Assembly (NCBI RefSeq): GCF_018130065.1
Contig: NZ_JAFCME010000002.1
Location: 1 to 64,000, forward strand
DNA: 64,000 nt
Direction: 5' to 3'
From: Bradyrhizobium sp. AUGA SZCCT0158
GTDB taxonomy: Bacteria > Pseudomonadota > Alphaproteobacteria > Rhizobiales > Xanthobacteraceae
The number at the start of each line of letters is the position of its first letter. Position 1 is the stretch's first letter. The position numbers and the translations under genes were made by a program. This document shows, in pieces, positions 41,175 to 50,845 of the stretch. The notes beneath the pieces were generated by a model that did not search any database, was not told where the DNA came from, and saw nothing but the letters and a program-made list of their open reading frames with translations.

Positions 41175-43085
41175 TCACAACCTGCCCTTCAGCGCGGCAC
41201 CGATTTCGTCGAGCACCTTGGGGTCCTCGATGGTCGCCGGCATGGTCCAGGCGTCGCCGTCGGCGATTTTCTTGATGGTGCCGCGCAGGATTTTTCCGGA
41301 GCGGGTCTTGGGCAGGCGGGCGACCGTGATCGCGAGCTTGAAGGCTGCGACCGGGCCGAGCTTGTCGCGCACCAGCGCCACCACGTCCTTTTCGACATCG
41401 GCATGACTGCGCGTAACGCCGGCCTTCAGCACCAGAAAACCGCAGGGCACCTCGCCCTTGATCGTATCCTTGATGCCGAGCACCGCACATTCGGCGACGT
41501 CGGGATGCGAGGCCAGGATTTCCTCCATACCGCCGGTGGAAAGCCGGTGGCCGGCAACGTTGATGATGTCGTCGGTACGGCCCATCACGAACACATAGCC
41601 GTCTTCATCCTTGTAGCCGGCGTCGGAGGTTTTGTAATAGCCGGGAAACTCGGTGAGATAGGCGTCCTTGAAACGCGCCTCCTGCTCCCACAGCGTCGGC
41701 AGGCAGGCCGGCGGCATCGGCAGCTTGATGACGATCGAGCCCATGGTGCCCACAGGGACGGGCTTCGCCGCCTCGTCGACGACGTCGACCTGATAGCCCG
41801 GCATCGGCACCGTCGGCGAGCCGTGCTTGACCGGCAGCATCCCGAGTCCCACCGGATTGCCGGCGATGCACCAGCCGGTTTCGGTCTGCCACCAGTGATC
41901 GATGACAGGCACCTTCAGCTGCTGCTCCGCCCATTCCACCGTCGGCGGATCGGCGCGCTCGCCGGCGAGAAACAGGTTACGGAATTTCGACAGATCGTAC
42001 TTGCGGATGAAGGTGCCATCAGGGTCTTCCTTCTTGATGGCGCGGAACGCGGTCGGCGCGGTGAAGAAGGCAACCGCCTGGTGCTCGGAGATCACCCGCC
42101 AGAACGCGCCGGCGTCCGGCGTGCCGACCGGCTTGCCCTCATACATGATCGAGGTCGCGCCGTGGATCAGCGGTCCGTAAACGATGTAGCTGTGGCCGAC
42201 GACCCAGCCGATGTCGGAGCCGCACCACCAGACCTCGCCGGGCTTGACGCCGTAGAGGTTGAACATCGACCATTTCAGCGCGACCAGATGCCCGCCATTG
42301 TCGCGCACGACGCCCTTGGGGATTCCCGTGGTACCCGAAGTGTAGAGGATGTAGAGCGGATCGGTCGCCTTGACCGGGACGCAGGGCGCGGTTTTGCCGG
42401 CATCGAGCGCGGCGCGGCGCAATTGCGCCCAGTCGTGATCGCGGCCTTCAGTGAGTTCACAGGTCTGTTGCGGCCGCTGCAGGATCATGCAGGTTTGCGG
42501 CTTGACGCTCGACAGCGCAATCGCCTCGTCGAGCAGCGGCTTGTATTGCACGATGCGGCCGGGCTCGATGCCGCAGCTCGCCGAAAAGATCAATTTTGGC
42601 TTCGCATCCTCGATCCGGCTCGCGAGCTCCTTGGCTGCAAAACCGCCGAACACCACCGAGTGAACAGCGCCGATCCGCGCGCAGGCCAGCATCGCGAACA
42701 CGGCCTCCACCACCATCGGCATATAGAGGATGACGCGGTCGCCTTTAGTGACACCGAAATCCTGCATGACCGCCGCGAGCGTCTGCACCTCCTGCAGCAT
42801 CTGCGCATAGGTAAATTTGGTGACTGTGCTGGTCAGCGGCGAGTCGTGGATCAACGCCACCTGATCGGCGCGGCCGCCCGCGACATGGCGGTCCAGCGCG
42901 TTGTAGCAGGTGTTGACGACGCCATCGGTGAACCAGCGGCCGTAGGGGCCCGTCGTGGAATCGAAGATTTTCCTTGGGACCTCGATCCAGTCGATTTCAC
43001 GCGCCGCCTCGGCCCAAAAGCCTTCGGGATCCCTGAGCGAGCGGGCGTGGATTTCGTGGTACCTGCTGTTGTCGTGGATGTTCAT
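41175..43085 (-). CDS. prpE: Propionyl-CoA synthetase
   Basis: This 636-residue AMP-forming enzyme of the acetyl/propionyl-CoA synthetase group activates short-chain acids. Diagnostic segments are the PrpE-type loop YTSGTTGIPKGVVRDNGGH, WWCGSDIGWVVGHSYIVYGPL, DHWWQTETGWCI and GRTDDIINVAGHRLSTGGMEE; the catalytic lysine lies in TRSGKILRGTIKK. The RDNGGH string is what separates PrpE from Acs. The ATG at 43085 begins MNIHDNSRYHEI. It is a single gene flanked by dispersed repeats. Confidence 0.93.
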   Translation of the reverse strand: MNIHDNSRYHEIHARSLRDPEGFWAEAAREIDWIEVPRKIFDSTTGPYGRWFTDGVVNTCYNALDRHVAGGRADQVALIHDSPLTSTVTKFTYAQMLQEVQTLAAVMQDFGVTKGDRVILYMPMVVEAVFAMLACARIGAVHSVVFGGFAAKELASRIEDAKPKLIFSASCGIEPGRIVQYKPLLDEAIALSSVKPQTCMILQRPQQTCELTEGRDHDWAQLRRAALDAGKTAPCVPVKATDPLYILYTSGTTGIPKGVVRDNGGHLVALKWSMFNLYGVKPGEVWWCGSDIGWVVGHSYIVYGPLIHGATSIMYEGKPVGTPDAGAFWRVISEHQAVAFFTAPTAFRAIKKEDPDGTFIRKYDLSKFRNLFLAGERADPPTVEWAEQQLKVPVIDHWWQTETGWCIAGNPVGLGMLPVKHGSPTVPMPGYQVDVVDEAAKPVPVGTMGSIVIKLPMPPACLPTLWEQEARFKDAYLTEFPGYYKTSDAGYKDEDGYVFVMGRTDDIINVAGHRLSTGGMEEILASHPDVAECAVLGIKDTIKGEVPCGFLVLKAGVTRSHADVEKDVVALVRDKLGPVAAFKLAITVARLPKTRSGKILRGTIKKIADGDAWTMPATIEDPKVLDEIGAALKGRL

Positions 43086-43111
43086 GGCGCGCTCCCGGAG
43101 AGGAGCCCGTC

Positions 43112-43206
43112 CTCGTCATGCCCGGCCTTGTGCCGGGGCATCCACATTCTTGTTTCAGCTCAGAGCGCAAGACGTGGATGGCCGGGACAAGCCCGGCCAT
43201 GATGAC
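43112..43206. repeat. Dispersed palindrome, 'ctcgtcatgcccgg' family, copy 3
   Basis: The arms are 'ctcgtcatgcccggc' and 'gccggccatgatgacg', with an inner pair around catccac / gtggatg. It lies just upstream of prpE, so it would be inside or near its 5' region on the minus strand. Confidence 0.78.
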
Positions 43207-43272
43207 GCGGGCAGTCGTTTCCGGACGCATTGTCACGGGAAGCGGCGCTAGATCAAGCCGGAATAAGCCCTA

Positions 43273-44625
43273 CTACCGGGCGATTGCATTGAGCTTCTCC
43301 AGCCGCTCTTCCATCGCCTGGCGCAGATCATAGCCGGGGCGGCCGAAGGAAGCGTTGCGCTTGCCGATGAAATCGCGCTGCTGCCGGGTCAGCGCCAGCG
43401 CCGCGCGGTGGTTACCCGATTCCGCGCTCGCGACCACCCGCAGAAAGACGTCGTTGATGTTGCGGTCGAGTTGGGCGAGGCCCGCATCGGAACAGATCGC
43501 CTTCTCCACCTGACGCCTGGCGGTGGCGCAATTGAAGCTCGGCAAGTTCTTGGTGCTCAGCGAGCCCAGCCGTTCGATCTCCTGCGCGATCTCCTGATGG
43601 TTGGTGGCCGCGGTCTTGTCGGAGGGATCGAGGCGGACCGCCTCGGCGTAATCCTGCAGCGCACGCGTGCGGTCGCCCTTCCGAATCCAGGCCGAGCCGC
43701 GGTTGTTGTAAGCGCGCTGGAATTTCGGATCGAGCTTCAATGCCGCATCATAATCGGCAATGGCGCGGTCATAGTCCTTGCGCGCCTGATGGGCGTCGCC
43801 GCGATTGACCAGGAATTTCGGCTGCGGCTGGATTTTGATCGCCTCGTCGTAGTCGGCGATCGCGCCTGCGTGATCTCCATTGGCGGCGAGATCCAGCCCG
43901 CGATTGTCGAAGAATTCCGGCTGCGACGGATCGATCCGGATCGCCGACGTAGAGTCCTGCAGCGCGCGGTCGGTGCGGCCGATTTTCTTGTAGGCCGCGC
44001 CGCGATTGGTATAGGTCCGCGCGTTACTCGGATCGAGACGGATCGCAGAATCGTAATCGGCGATCGCCTTCTTGTACTCGCCCTTGAAATACCAGGCCGC
44101 GCCGCGATCCGAAAAGACTTGCGCGAAATCGGGCTTCAGCCGCAGCGCCTCATTATAGTCCTCGATGGCGCGATCGTATTTGCCGGCATTGTTGAAGGCG
44201 TTGCCACGGTTGGCATAGCCATTGGCGTTTTCGGGCTCGAGCCGGATGGCTTCGTTGAGCGCGACAAATGCCGCCTCCGTCTTGCCGCCCTGGCGCAGCA
44301 TCTCGCCGCGAGCGCGGAAGGCGCGGGCACGATTGGGATCCCTGGCAATGACCGCATCGATCTCGGCCATTGCCTTGGCAGCCTGGCCGCTGCTGAAGAG
44401 CGCGACGGCGCGGGTGATGGTGGCATCGAGACGGTCGGCCTCCGGCATCGCCGGATTGTCGATCAGCGCGGTGCAGCCTTCGATCAGCTTGGGCGGTGCC
44501 GCGTCGGTCAGGGGCGCGCAGATCACCGGCGGCTCGGCGACGGTTTGGGCGATGGCCCCGTTGAATGTCAGAATGGTGATGGCAAGCGCCGCGCTGGCGG
44601 CAAGAGGCGAAACTAATGATCGCAT
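43273..44625 (-). CDS. Exported TPR protein with LprI-like C-terminal domain
   Basis: This 450-residue protein has a signal peptide (SAALAITILTFNGAIAQ), about eight tetratricopeptide repeats (about 60-350; repeat words such as AIADYDSAIRLDPSNARTYT), and a C-terminal domain with SFNCATARRQVEKAICSDAGLAQLDR split by its two cysteines. The domain resembles LprI (lysozyme-inhibitor-type) modules. The combination suggests a periplasmic protein-interaction scaffold. A paralogue with fewer repeats lies upstream at 44775-45542. Confidence 0.85.
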   Translation of the reverse strand: MRSLVSPLAASAALAITILTFNGAIAQTVAEPPVICAPLTDAAPPKLIEGCTALIDNPAMPEADRLDATITRAVALFSSGQAAKAMAEIDAVIARDPNRARAFRARGEMLRQGGKTEAAFVALNEAIRLEPENANGYANRGNAFNNAGKYDRAIEDYNEALRLKPDFAQVFSDRGAAWYFKGEYKKAIADYDSAIRLDPSNARTYTNRGAAYKKIGRTDRALQDSTSAIRIDPSQPEFFDNRGLDLAANGDHAGAIADYDEAIKIQPQPKFLVNRGDAHQARKDYDRAIADYDAALKLDPKFQRAYNNRGSAWIRKGDRTRALQDYAEAVRLDPSDKTAATNHQEIAQEIERLGSLSTKNLPSFNCATARRQVEKAICSDAGLAQLDRNINDVFLRVVASAESGNHRAALALTRQQRDFIGKRNASFGRPGYDLRQAMEERLEKLNAIAR

Positions 44626-44774
44626 GACCGGCTCTTGGGAATACTAGCTGGGTTGAACGGCAATGCCGCGTTGCTTTGTCGCCCCAAATCCGCCCAAGGT
44701 TCGAAAGCCGGCCATTGCCTGGATGATGCCGGCCGATTCAACGCGAGAACACGGGCCTGCGCCAGCGCCGGCGT

Positions 44775-45542
44775 TCAGCGCGACTCGATCGCCAGCAATT
44801 GGTCTAACCGTTCCTTCATGGCCCTGCGCAAATCGTAACCCGGCTGGCCGAAGGCGGCGCCGCGGCGGGCGACGAAATCATCCTGCTCACGCTGCAGGGC
44901 ACGGGCGCGCGGGCCGTCCGCGCTCGCATCGCGGACCACCTTGGTGTTCACGGCACTGATCTCGCGGTCAAACTTGGCAAGGTCCGGACTGGCGCAGATC
45001 GCCTTCTCTACCGGCCGCTTTGTGGTGGCGCAGTTGAAGCTCGGCTTGTTGTAGACTGCCATCAGCGCACCGAGACGCTCGAGCTCCTGCGCCAGCGATT
45101 TGTAATTGCCGCGCGCGGTGGGATGTTCCGGGTTGAGCTTGATCGCCATGCCAAAGTCCTGCAATGCCTTCGGCCGGTCGCCCTTCTTGCGCCAGAGTTC
45201 GCCGCGCGCGTTGAAGATATCGGCCAGCGCCGGATCGAGCCGCAGCACGCCGTCATAATCGGCAATGGCGCGGTCGATCAGATCCTTGCGATCATTGGCG
45301 CCGCCGCGCGCGATCAATGCCTTGATGCGGTCGGACCTCGCGGTCTTTTCGTTGCGGATCAACGCGCCGCAAACGCTGATGGTCTTGTCGTCGTCATTGG
45401 CCGCCGCAGCCGCAACGCAAGGCGCGGGATCGACTTGCGGATCTTTGGTCGGCTCGGCGCCGGTTGCGAAGGCGGCTTGCACGAACGCCGTCGACAGCAG
45501 GGAAGCGACGACAATATTGCGGATGATAGGACAACCTCGCAT
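44775..45542 (-). CDS. Exported TPR/LprI-like protein, shorter paralogue
   Basis: This protein of about 255 residues has a signal peptide (IIRNIVVASLLSTAFVQAAFA), about three TPR-like helical pairs (AIADYDGVLRLDPALADIF) and the same C-terminal module (SFNCATTKRPVEKAICASPDL, then FGQPGYDLRRAMKERLDQLLA). The end sequences of the two paralogues are strikingly alike (PGYDLRxAMxERL), so they arose by duplication with gain or loss of repeats. They are 150 bases apart on the same strand. Confidence 0.84.
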   Translation of the reverse strand: MRGCPIIRNIVVASLLSTAFVQAAFATGAEPTKDPQVDPAPCVAAAAANDDDKTISVCGALIRNEKTARSDRIKALIARGGANDRKDLIDRAIADYDGVLRLDPALADIFNARGELWRKKGDRPKALQDFGMAIKLNPEHPTARGNYKSLAQELERLGALMAVYNKPSFNCATTKRPVEKAICASPDLAKFDREISAVNTKVVRDASADGPRARALQREQDDFVARRGAAFGQPGYDLRRAMKERLDQLLAIESR

Positions 45543-45751
45543 CAACAGACCCGAAAAACGCTCTCGACGATGGACAATCCTAGCAAGCGAGGTGAGCTTC
45601 CGACAGCGGCCAAGGCGAATTTCGTTAGCCGTTCGAAAACCGGCTCTGGCTGAAACATGACGTCCGGGAAGCCGCACTTTTCGCCCGCAAGTGTACATAT
45701 CCATTGAAGAATTTTCGTTGAACCTTTCCTCTGTTTGGTCGACTCAAAACC

Positions 45752-46522
45752 ATGGCCATCCTGACCGACACCACTCCGCCGCGCGCGACCGCGTATACCC
45801 AAACCGGATATTTTTATTTTTACATGGCGCTGGCCTGCATGGCCGTCGCGTTTCTCGGCTTTGCCCCCACCTATTGGCTGCCGATGATGTCGCGATCGCT
45901 CTCGGCCTCGCCCGTCGTCCATTTTCACGGCCTGCTGTTTTTCGCCTGGTCGCTCTACTTCGCGTTCCAGGCATGGCTCGCCGCATCGGGAAATGTCACC
46001 CGGCACCGCGCAATCGGGATGATCGGCGTGTCGCTGGCGACCGCGATGACGATCTTCGGCTTTTTGGTTGCGGTCAACGCGATGAAGCGATCGGCCGCGG
46101 CCGGGCTCACCAGTGAAGGCATCGCGTTTGCGATCGTCCCGCTCAGCGGCATCCTGTTCTTCGCGGTGGTGTTCGCGTCGGGAATCGCGAACATCCGCCG
46201 GAGCGAAACCCACAAGCGGCTGATGCTGCTGGCCGGCATTTCGCTGCTCGATGCGGCCGTGGCGCGCTGGTTTCTCACCTTCCTGGCGCCGCCCGGGCCG
46301 CTCGGCCCGCCGCCGGTGCCCGTCACCATCCCGCCGGCCTTCGTCGCCTATCTGCTGCTCGTGGTTGCCATCGTGCACGACTGGCGCACGCGCGGCCGCC
46401 CGCATCCGGTCTATATCTATGGCGGCGCCGCGCTGATCGCCGTCAAGCTGCTGAACTGGCCGATCAGCATGACGCCGATGTGGCACTCCTTTGCCGGCGG
46501 CATCTTGGCGATGGCGCAGTAG
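45752..46522 (+). CDS. Multi-pass membrane protein of unknown function
   Basis: This 256-residue protein has about seven hydrophobic segments (ALACMAVAFLGFAPTYWL, VVHFHGLLFFAWSLYFAFQAWL, and others). Histidines sit within or beside helices (HFHG, HRAIG, HKRL), a pattern seen in haem- or metal-linked membrane families. No named family was recognised with confidence. It is convergent with the SDR gene ending at 46547. Confidence 0.8.
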   Translation: MAILTDTTPPRATAYTQTGYFYFYMALACMAVAFLGFAPTYWLPMMSRSLSASPVVHFHGLLFFAWSLYFAFQAWLAASGNVTRHRAIGMIGVSLATAMTIFGFLVAVNAMKRSAAAGLTSEGIAFAIVPLSGILFFAVVFASGIANIRRSETHKRLMLLAGISLLDAAVARWFLTFLAPPGPLGPPPVPVTIPPAFVAYLLLVVAIVHDWRTRGRPHPVYIYGGAALIAVKLLNWPISMTPMWHSFAGGILAMAQ

Positions 46523-46546
46523 CGGAAGCGCGAACCCGCGCTTGGC

Positions 46547-47350
46547 TTATGCCGACCTCGCCGTCATCCCGCCATCGACCACGAGTTCGAGCCCGGTGAC
46601 GTAGCGGGATTCGTCGGACGCCAAAAACAGCGCCGCATTGGCGACATCCCAGGCGTCGCCCATGTGCCCCATCGGCACTTGCGCGTCGCGCGCCCGCCAC
46701 ATCGCCTCGACATCGCCCTTGGCATAACTCGCCGCAAGACCTGCGGAGTGCTCGACCATCGGCGTTTTCATCAGGCCCGGCAGAATGCAATTCACCCGGA
46801 CATGATCGGCTGCGAACTGCACCGCCGTGGTGCGCGTCATCTGGTTCATCGCCGCCTTCGACGCCCCATAGGAGACGTAGGAAATGCCGACGTGGCGGAT
46901 CGAGGCGATCGATGAAATATTGATGATCGAGCCACCACCCTGTCTCTGCATCACCGGAATAACGTGCTTCATGGCGAGGAAGGCGCTCTTGAGGTTGACC
47001 GCGAACACGCGATCCCATTCGGATTCCGTCGTCTCGACCACGCTGCCCATTTCAGCAATGCCGACATTGTTGTCGAGCACATCGATACGGCCATAGGTCT
47101 TCAGGCACGCCGCCACCATCGCCTCGACATCGGCGGCGCGGGAGACGTCGGCGGTGAAGGCCGCCGCCTTGCCGCCCTCGCCCGTGATGATCTTCACGGT
47201 CTCTTCGGCCGCCGCCGCATTGCGATCGACGCAAAACACCTGCGCACCTTCGCGAGCAAAAGTCACCGCGGTCGCCTTGCCGTTGCCCCAGCCGGGCCCG
47301 ATCGAACCCGCGCCGACCACCATCGCCGTCTTGCCCTTGAGCCGTTCCAT
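46547..47350 (-). CDS. SDR-family oxidoreductase
   Basis: This 267-residue short-chain dehydrogenase has the nucleotide-binding start MVVGAGSIGPGWGNG, a variant of TGxxxGIG, then NNVG and the catalytic set SSIAS...YVSYGASK. FVDRNAAAAEE after beta-2 with an Asp suggests NAD preference. The C-terminus VTGLELVVDGGMTARSA is typical. The substrate is unknown. It stands alone on the minus strand, upstream of and divergent from the TAXI-TRAP genes. Confidence 0.9.
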   Translation of the reverse strand: MERLKGKTAMVVGAGSIGPGWGNGKATAVTFAREGAQVFCVDRNAAAAEETVKIITGEGGKAAAFTADVSRAADVEAMVAACLKTYGRIDVLDNNVGIAEMGSVVETTESEWDRVFAVNLKSAFLAMKHVIPVMQRQGGGSIINISSIASIRHVGISYVSYGASKAAMNQMTRTTAVQFAADHVRVNCILPGLMKTPMVEHSAGLAASYAKGDVEAMWRARDAQVPMGHMGDAWDVANAALFLASDESRYVTGLELVVDGGMTARSA

Positions 47351-47552
47351 CGACTTTCTCTCCCCTTGATTTGGACGGGAAGTTGAACGCGCATGTGCCC
47401 GCGGTCAACCCGTCCAGCACGTGGCGGTCGATGCAACCCTCGCATGGATGTAACCATCCCAAAATCTCTCGATTTATGCCCTTGCCACGCCTGCCCAAAC
47501 CGGCATGAATGCGCCGCCGTAAAAGGCCCCGGCGATCGGCCGGGAGATATCA

Positions 47553-49610
47553 ATGCGCTCCGGGGGATGCATGGCCGCACAGGGTCAACCACCAGGCAAT
47601 TCGTTGCCCAATGACGACGTCGTCGCCGTTTCCGACGAGGCGTTGCATAAGGCTGAATTGTTCATCGAGGCCGAGGAAGGCGCGGCCAACCGCCTGATGG
47701 GATGGGCGGGACGGATCTCGACCACCATTGCAGTGGTGATGAGCCTGTTCCACCTCTATGCGGCCTACGCGATCGTTCCGACCCAGGAACTGCGCTACAC
47801 CCACGTCGCATTCACGCTGGTGCTGAGCTTCCTGCTGTTTCCGCTGGCGACGCGGTTTCGCAACCGGGTGCGCTGGTGGGACGTGGTGCCCGGCATCTTT
47901 GCGGTCGCGACCATCGTCTATGCGCTCTGGGGCGGCGAGGACTTTACCGACCGCGCCACCTCGCCCGACCGCTGGGACGTCATCGTCGGCATCGTCTTCA
48001 TTGTGCTGGTGCTGGAGGCGACGCGGCGCACCACCGGGCTGATCATGCCCGTCGTGGCCGTGTTGTTCATCGCCTATGCAATGCTCGGCCCGCATCTGCC
48101 GGCGCCATGGACCCATCGCGGCTACGATCTGCCCCGGCTGGTCGGCCATCTCTTCATCACGCTGGAAGGTATTTTTGGCGTCGCAGTCGACGTGTCGGCG
48201 ACCCTGATCATCCTGTTCACGATCTATGGCGCGTTCCTGGCGCAATCCGGTGCCGGCAAGTTCTTCATCGATTTCTCGCTGGCGCTGATGGGCGGCAAGG
48301 CGAACAGCGCCGGCAGAACCGTGGTGCTGTCCTCGTTCCTGCTCGGCGGCCCCTCCGGATCCGGCGTCGCCACGACCGTGATGATCGGCACCGTGGCCTC
48401 CCCGATGCTGGCCAAGGCCGGCTTTGAGAAAAACGCCGCCGGCGGTCTGCTGGCGGCCGGCGGCCTCGGCGCCATCCTGTCGCCGCCGGTGCTCGGCGCC
48501 GCGGCCTTCCTGATCGCCGAGTTTCTCAAGATCAGTTATCTCGACGTGATCTGGATGGCGACGATTCCGACCTGTCTCTATTACATGTCGCTGCTGTTCA
48601 TGGTCGAACTGGATGCGAAAAAATTCGGCGCCAAGGACGTCAACTTCACGCCGGAGATGTCGCTCGGACAGATGACCCGGCGTTACGGCTTTCATTTCAT
48701 CTCGCTGCTCGCCGTGGTCGTATTCATGGTGATCGGCTATTCGCCGTCGCTGTCGGTGTTCTATGCCATCGTCGTGACCTTCGCGCTGAGCTTCCTGCGC
48801 AAGGAAACCGCGCTGGTGCCGAGCAAGCTGGTCAAGGCGCTGGCTGAAGGCTCGACCGGCGCGCTGAACGCGGCGACCACCTGCGCCTGCGCCGGCATCG
48901 TGGTCGGCATCGTGACGCTGACCGGTCTCGGTCTCAAATTCTCGGCGATCGTGATCAGCTATGCGGGCGGCAGCCTGCTCTTGACCGCGATCTACACCGC
49001 GCTGATCGTGTGGATCATCGGGCTCGCGGTGCCGGTGACCGCCTCCTACATCATCTGCGCCGTGATCGCCGCACCGGCCCTGACCAAACTTGGCGTACCC
49101 GATTACGCCGCGCATATGTTCATCTTCTATTACGCCGTGCTGTCGGAGGTGTCGCCGCCGACCGCGCTGTCGCCGTTCGCGGCCGCCGCCATCACCGGCG
49201 GTGATCCCTACAAGACCACGCTGCAGTCCTGGAAATATACCTTGCCGGCGTTCCTGGTGCCGTTCGTGTTCGTGCTCGATCCGCAGGGCGTCGGCCTGCT
49301 GCTCTCGATCCCCAAGGGCGGATCATGGCTCGACATCGTCGAAATCACGATCAAGACCACCCTGGGACTGCTGGCGCTGGCCGCATTTGCCCAGAACTGG
49401 GCGCTGCGACAAAATACGCGGGTCGAGGGAGGCCTGCTTCTGCTATCCGGATTGCTGCTGGTATTTCCGAGTTTGATCGAGGCGATCGTCGAATGGATGA
49501 TCGGCCGCGATATCAGCTACACTTACGTGCCCGGGCTGATTATCGGCTTCGGCGTGTTGCTGTGGCAGTCGAGAACGCGGGCGCCGAAACGACCGGCGCT
49601 TACAACTTAA
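47553..49610 (+). CDS. TAXI-type TRAP transporter fused permease (4TM-12TM)
   Basis: This 685-residue membrane protein fuses the small (DctQ-like) and large (DctM-like) TRAP permease subunits, as is usual for TAXI transporters. About 15 or more helices are visible. Conserved blocks include FTIYGAFLAQSGAGKFFIDFSLALMGG, LLGGPSGSGVATTVMIGTVA, AGGLGAILSPPVLGAAAFL and YYAVLSEVSPPTALSPFAA. GGGAGATATCA precedes the ATG at 47553; an ATG at 47571 is possible. The receptor gene follows at 49642. Glutamate-like or other organic acid substrates are typical of TAXI systems, but the substrate is unknown. Confidence 0.92.
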   Translation: MRSGGCMAAQGQPPGNSLPNDDVVAVSDEALHKAELFIEAEEGAANRLMGWAGRISTTIAVVMSLFHLYAAYAIVPTQELRYTHVAFTLVLSFLLFPLATRFRNRVRWWDVVPGIFAVATIVYALWGGEDFTDRATSPDRWDVIVGIVFIVLVLEATRRTTGLIMPVVAVLFIAYAMLGPHLPAPWTHRGYDLPRLVGHLFITLEGIFGVAVDVSATLIILFTIYGAFLAQSGAGKFFIDFSLALMGGKANSAGRTVVLSSFLLGGPSGSGVATTVMIGTVASPMLAKAGFEKNAAGGLLAAGGLGAILSPPVLGAAAFLIAEFLKISYLDVIWMATIPTCLYYMSLLFMVELDAKKFGAKDVNFTPEMSLGQMTRRYGFHFISLLAVVVFMVIGYSPSLSVFYAIVVTFALSFLRKETALVPSKLVKALAEGSTGALNAATTCACAGIVVGIVTLTGLGLKFSAIVISYAGGSLLLTAIYTALIVWIIGLAVPVTASYIICAVIAAPALTKLGVPDYAAHMFIFYYAVLSEVSPPTALSPFAAAAITGGDPYKTTLQSWKYTLPAFLVPFVFVLDPQGVGLLLSIPKGGSWLDIVEITIKTTLGLLALAAFAQNWALRQNTRVEGGLLLLSGLLLVFPSLIEAIVEWMIGRDISYTYVPGLIIGFGVLLWQSRTRAPKRPALTT

Positions 49611-49641
49611 GTCCAAGAATAGGTTCAAGGGAGTAATTGAG

Positions 49642-50616
49642 ATGAAAATAATGAAAAAGACCGTGGCCGTGCTGGCTGTGACTGTTGCGGCCGGACTCGC
49701 CTTCGCCGGCATCGTCCATGCCCAGCAGAAGACGATGTCGATCGGTACCGGCGGAACCGGCGGCGTCTACTATCCGCTTGGCGGCGCCGTCGCCAACGTG
49801 CTGTCAAAGAGCCTTCCCAACGTGCAGGCCACCGCCGAGGTCACCGGCGGCTCGATCGACAATCTCAAGCTGATCGGCACCGGGCAGAGCGAGATGGGCT
49901 TCACCATGGCCGATGCCGCGCTCGACGCGCTGCAGGGCCAGGACAAGTTCAAGAGTGGCAAGCTGCCGCTGCAGGCGCTGCTCGTGGTCTATCCGAACCG
50001 CATGCACGTGGTGACCGTCGAAGGCACCGGCATCGAGACCATGGCCGACCTGAAAGGCAAGCGCGTCTCGACCGGTTCGCCGGGCGGCGCCACCGAAGTG
50101 ATGGCGTTCCGCGTCATCGAGGCCGCCGGCCTCGACAAGGACAAGGACATGAAGCGCGAGCGACTAGGCGTCGCGGAATCCGTCAACGCCATCAAGGACC
50201 GCAAGATCGACGCGTTCTTCTGGGTCGGCGGCATTCCGACCGCGGCGGTGACCGATCTGGCTGCAACGCCGGGCATCAAGATGAAGCTGATCGATCACGG
50301 CGACCTCGCCGCGAAGATGAATGCCAAGTACGGCAAGCTCTACACGTCAAGCAAGATCAAGGCGGGCTCCTATCCCGGCTACGACAAGGACAATTCCATC
50401 GCCGAGGTCTGGAACCTGATCGTAACCGGCGACAAGATGACCAACGACGATGCCTACACGATCGTCAAGACTCTGGTGGAGAAGAAGGCCGACATCGTTG
50501 CCGTGCACAAGGAAGCCGAGAGCTTCTCGCTCGACAACCAGGTGCAGGATCGCTCGCCGATCCCGTTCCATCCCGGCGCGCTGAAGTACTTCAAGGAAAA
50601 AGGCATCGGCGGCTAA
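49642..50616 (+). CDS. TAXI-family TRAP solute receptor
   Basis: This 324-residue exported receptor has a signal peptide (VAVLAVTVAAGLAFAGIVHA) and the TAXI-family start MSIGTGGTGGVYYPLGGAVAN. SEMGFTMADAALDAL, RVSTGSPGGATEVMAFRV and FFWVGGIPTAAVTDLA are further family motifs. It hands its ligand to the fused permease encoded 31 bases upstream, so the two form one transport system. GGAG precedes the ATG. Confidence 0.93.
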   Translation: MKIMKKTVAVLAVTVAAGLAFAGIVHAQQKTMSIGTGGTGGVYYPLGGAVANVLSKSLPNVQATAEVTGGSIDNLKLIGTGQSEMGFTMADAALDALQGQDKFKSGKLPLQALLVVYPNRMHVVTVEGTGIETMADLKGKRVSTGSPGGATEVMAFRVIEAAGLDKDKDMKRERLGVAESVNAIKDRKIDAFFWVGGIPTAAVTDLAATPGIKMKLIDHGDLAAKMNAKYGKLYTSSKIKAGSYPGYDKDNSIAEVWNLIVTGDKMTNDDAYTIVKTLVEKKADIVAVHKEAESFSLDNQVQDRSPIPFHPGALKYFKEKGIGG

Positions 50617-50635
50617 CGCCGGCTGCCTGCAATCT

Positions 50636-50700
50636 TCTGATTGCATTTGACCTCTGATTGCATTTGACCGCGGTCCGCCAAGGGCCGCGGTCATTTCTTT
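50636..50700 (+). terminator. Tandem 17-bp repeat and terminator hairpin after the TAXI receptor gene
   Basis: The 17-base word tctgattgcatttgacc occurs twice in direct succession (50636-50652 and 50653-50669). The end of the second copy enters a hairpin (gaccgcgg / ccgcggtc, 50666-50692) followed by ATTTCTTT, which fits an intrinsic terminator. Confidence 0.7.
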
Positions 50701-50845
50701 GACCTTGCGCTTCTTGCGACATTCGCCGCTATCGGCCTGATCGGATTCTGCGCCATGATGCCGGAGCCCCGAGGCATGACGCCGACGGGGGTGGCGGTCG
50801 CGCCGATTAACAAATACGGTCCGCCGAAATTTTGGAGGGACCGAC

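Noticed and set aside
41025..43202. A 725-codon open frame antisense to prpE.
   Set aside because: The composition is Arg/Asp/His-rich without a family, and it crosses two intergenic palindromes. The minus strand is a complete propionyl-CoA synthetase.
50636..50669. The 17-bp direct repeats as iterons or a CRISPR-like array.
   Set aside because: Only two copies exist, in direct contact and without spacers, at the end of a transcription unit.
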